Made by a program: the position numbers and the translations under genes. A stretch of 46,005 nt of DNA. Source: Actinomadura sp. CNU-125. Lineage in GTDB: Bacteria > Actinomycetota > Actinomycetes > Streptosporangiales > Streptosporangiaceae. The DNA is taken from NCBI RefSeq assembly GCF_001942465.1, contig NZ_MKJY01000455.1:1-46005 (forward strand), read 5' to 3'. The notes beneath the pieces were generated by a model. That model did not search any database and was not told the origin of the DNA. It saw nothing but the letters and a program-made list of their open reading frames with translations. The stretch's first letter is position 1. Each line of letters opens with the position of its first letter. Of this stretch, positions 45,503 to 46,005 are shown piece by piece.

Positions 45503-46005
45503 GTGACGGGACGAGCGCGGCACCTGGCGACCGCCGTGACTGGGCTGGTGCTCGGGATCGTGGTGGTGGGCCCTGGGCTCGCGCCCGGGTTCGTCCTGTC
45601 CTACGACATGGTGTTCGTCCCGGATCCGGCGTTCACCTCGATGACGTTCGGGCTGACCGGGACGGTGCCGCGGCACGTCCCGAGCGACGCGTTCGCCGCG
45701 GCGCTCGCGACCGTCCTGCCGGGCGGCGTCGCGCAGAAGCTGATCCTGCTGGCGATCTTCGTGACGGCGTGCACGTCGGCGGCGTCGCTCGTCCCGTCGA
45801 AGCGGCTCGTGCCGCGGCTCGCGGCGGGCGTGGTGTACGCGTGGAACCCGTTCGTCGCGGAGCGGCTGCTGCTCGGCCAGTGGGCGCTGCTGCTGGGGTA
45901 CGCGGCGCTGCGCGGGCGCTGGCGGCGGCGGCCCGGGCGGGGGAGCGCGGCGGCGGGTCGGCGGGCTGGTGCGGGCGCTGCTCCCGGCGGCGGTCGGCGG
46001 GTTCG
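45503..46005 (+). CDS. polytopic membrane protein, partial at the window end and frameshifted
   Basis: The first 150 residues of a large membrane protein. A leading helix (LATAVTGLVLGIVVVGPGLA) is followed by FVLSYDMVFVPDPAFTSMTF, which begins an outside loop, then a second helix (QKLILLAIFVTACTSAASLV) and a third region, YAWNPFVAERLLLGQWALLL-GYAAL. This WNPFVAERLLLGQW block is typical of actinobacterial GT-C-like / arabinofuranosyltransferase-type membrane proteins with many helices. After about 45905 the frame changes at least twice; VGGLVRALLPAAVGGF at the end is in another frame. The gene continues beyond the window. Confidence 0.65.
   Translation, partial: MTGRARHLATAVTGLVLGIVVVGPGLAPGFVLSYDMVFVPDPAFTSMTFGLTGTVPRHVPSDAFAAALATVLPGGVAQKLILLAIFVTACTSAASLVPSKRLVPRLAAGVVYAWNPFVAERLLLGQWALLLGYAALRGRWRRRPGRGSAAAGRRAGAGAAPGGGRRV

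Overview
This is about 46 kb of very GC-rich chromosome from a filamentous-type actinomycete. The evidence is: the prfB / ftsE-ftsX / S41 protease / smpB / ssrA neighbourhood, a tmRNA tag ending in ALAA, a NAD-specific glutamate dehydrogenase of the large (about 1,600 residue) type, an ECF42-type sigma factor with its YCII partner, many GTG starts, and many genes that look leaderless. A member of the Streptosporangiales (Actinomadura-like) is my best guess, by inference only. No transposase, integrase, CRISPR array, rRNA or ordinary tRNA was found.

Layout. (1) 1-2.6 kb: cell-wall sugar recycling (a kinase of the GlcNAc kinase family, the MurR/RpiR regulator and the MurQ etherase), with a palindromic candidate operator between the divergent genes. 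(2) 2.7-5.4 kb: acyl-CoA dehydrogenase, HAD hydrolase and two conserved small proteins. (3) 5.5-14.6 kb: an accessory, partly decaying segment. It holds a serine beta-lactamase-like hydrolase, a VOC-protein tail, a SnoaL / LUD / YCII / ECF42 run, a second beta-lactamase-like fragment, a drug exporter, an XRE regulator, an SDR, an internally deleted alpha/beta hydrolase and a LysR regulator. (4) 14.8-26.6 kb: carbon and amino-acid catabolism (P5C dehydrogenase, acetoacetyl-CoA synthetase, NAD-glutamate dehydrogenase) with one membrane Ser/Thr kinase, ending in a cluster of strong hairpins. (5) 26.8-37.3 kb: the conserved core of translation quality control and division. It contains prfB flanked by two related lipoproteins, ftsE, ftsX, an S41 protease, smpB, a penicillin-binding-protein homologue lacking all three catalytic motifs, a possible structured RNA, and ssrA. 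(6) 37.3-46 kb: conserved proteins of little-known function, a Tat-lipoprotein dioxygenase, an SDR, an EI24 membrane protein, a double-domain acyl-CoA dehydrogenase and the start of a polytopic membrane protein.

Two cross-cutting points matter. First, about 13 single-step reading-frame breaks occur in ten otherwise well-conserved genes, three of them in one lipoprotein. This looks like indel error in the consensus rather than biology, so frameshifted genes are listed as CDS spanning both frames and labelled. True decay (missing ends or middles) is listed as pseudogene. Second, many start codons lie 6-8 bases after a TANNNT hexamer with no Shine-Dalgarno sequence, the signature of leaderless transcripts.

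The best candidates for something undescribed are: the catalytically dead PBP2a-like lipoprotein next to smpB/ssrA, the structured element between it and ssrA, and the four-codon minicistron overlapping the ftsE start.
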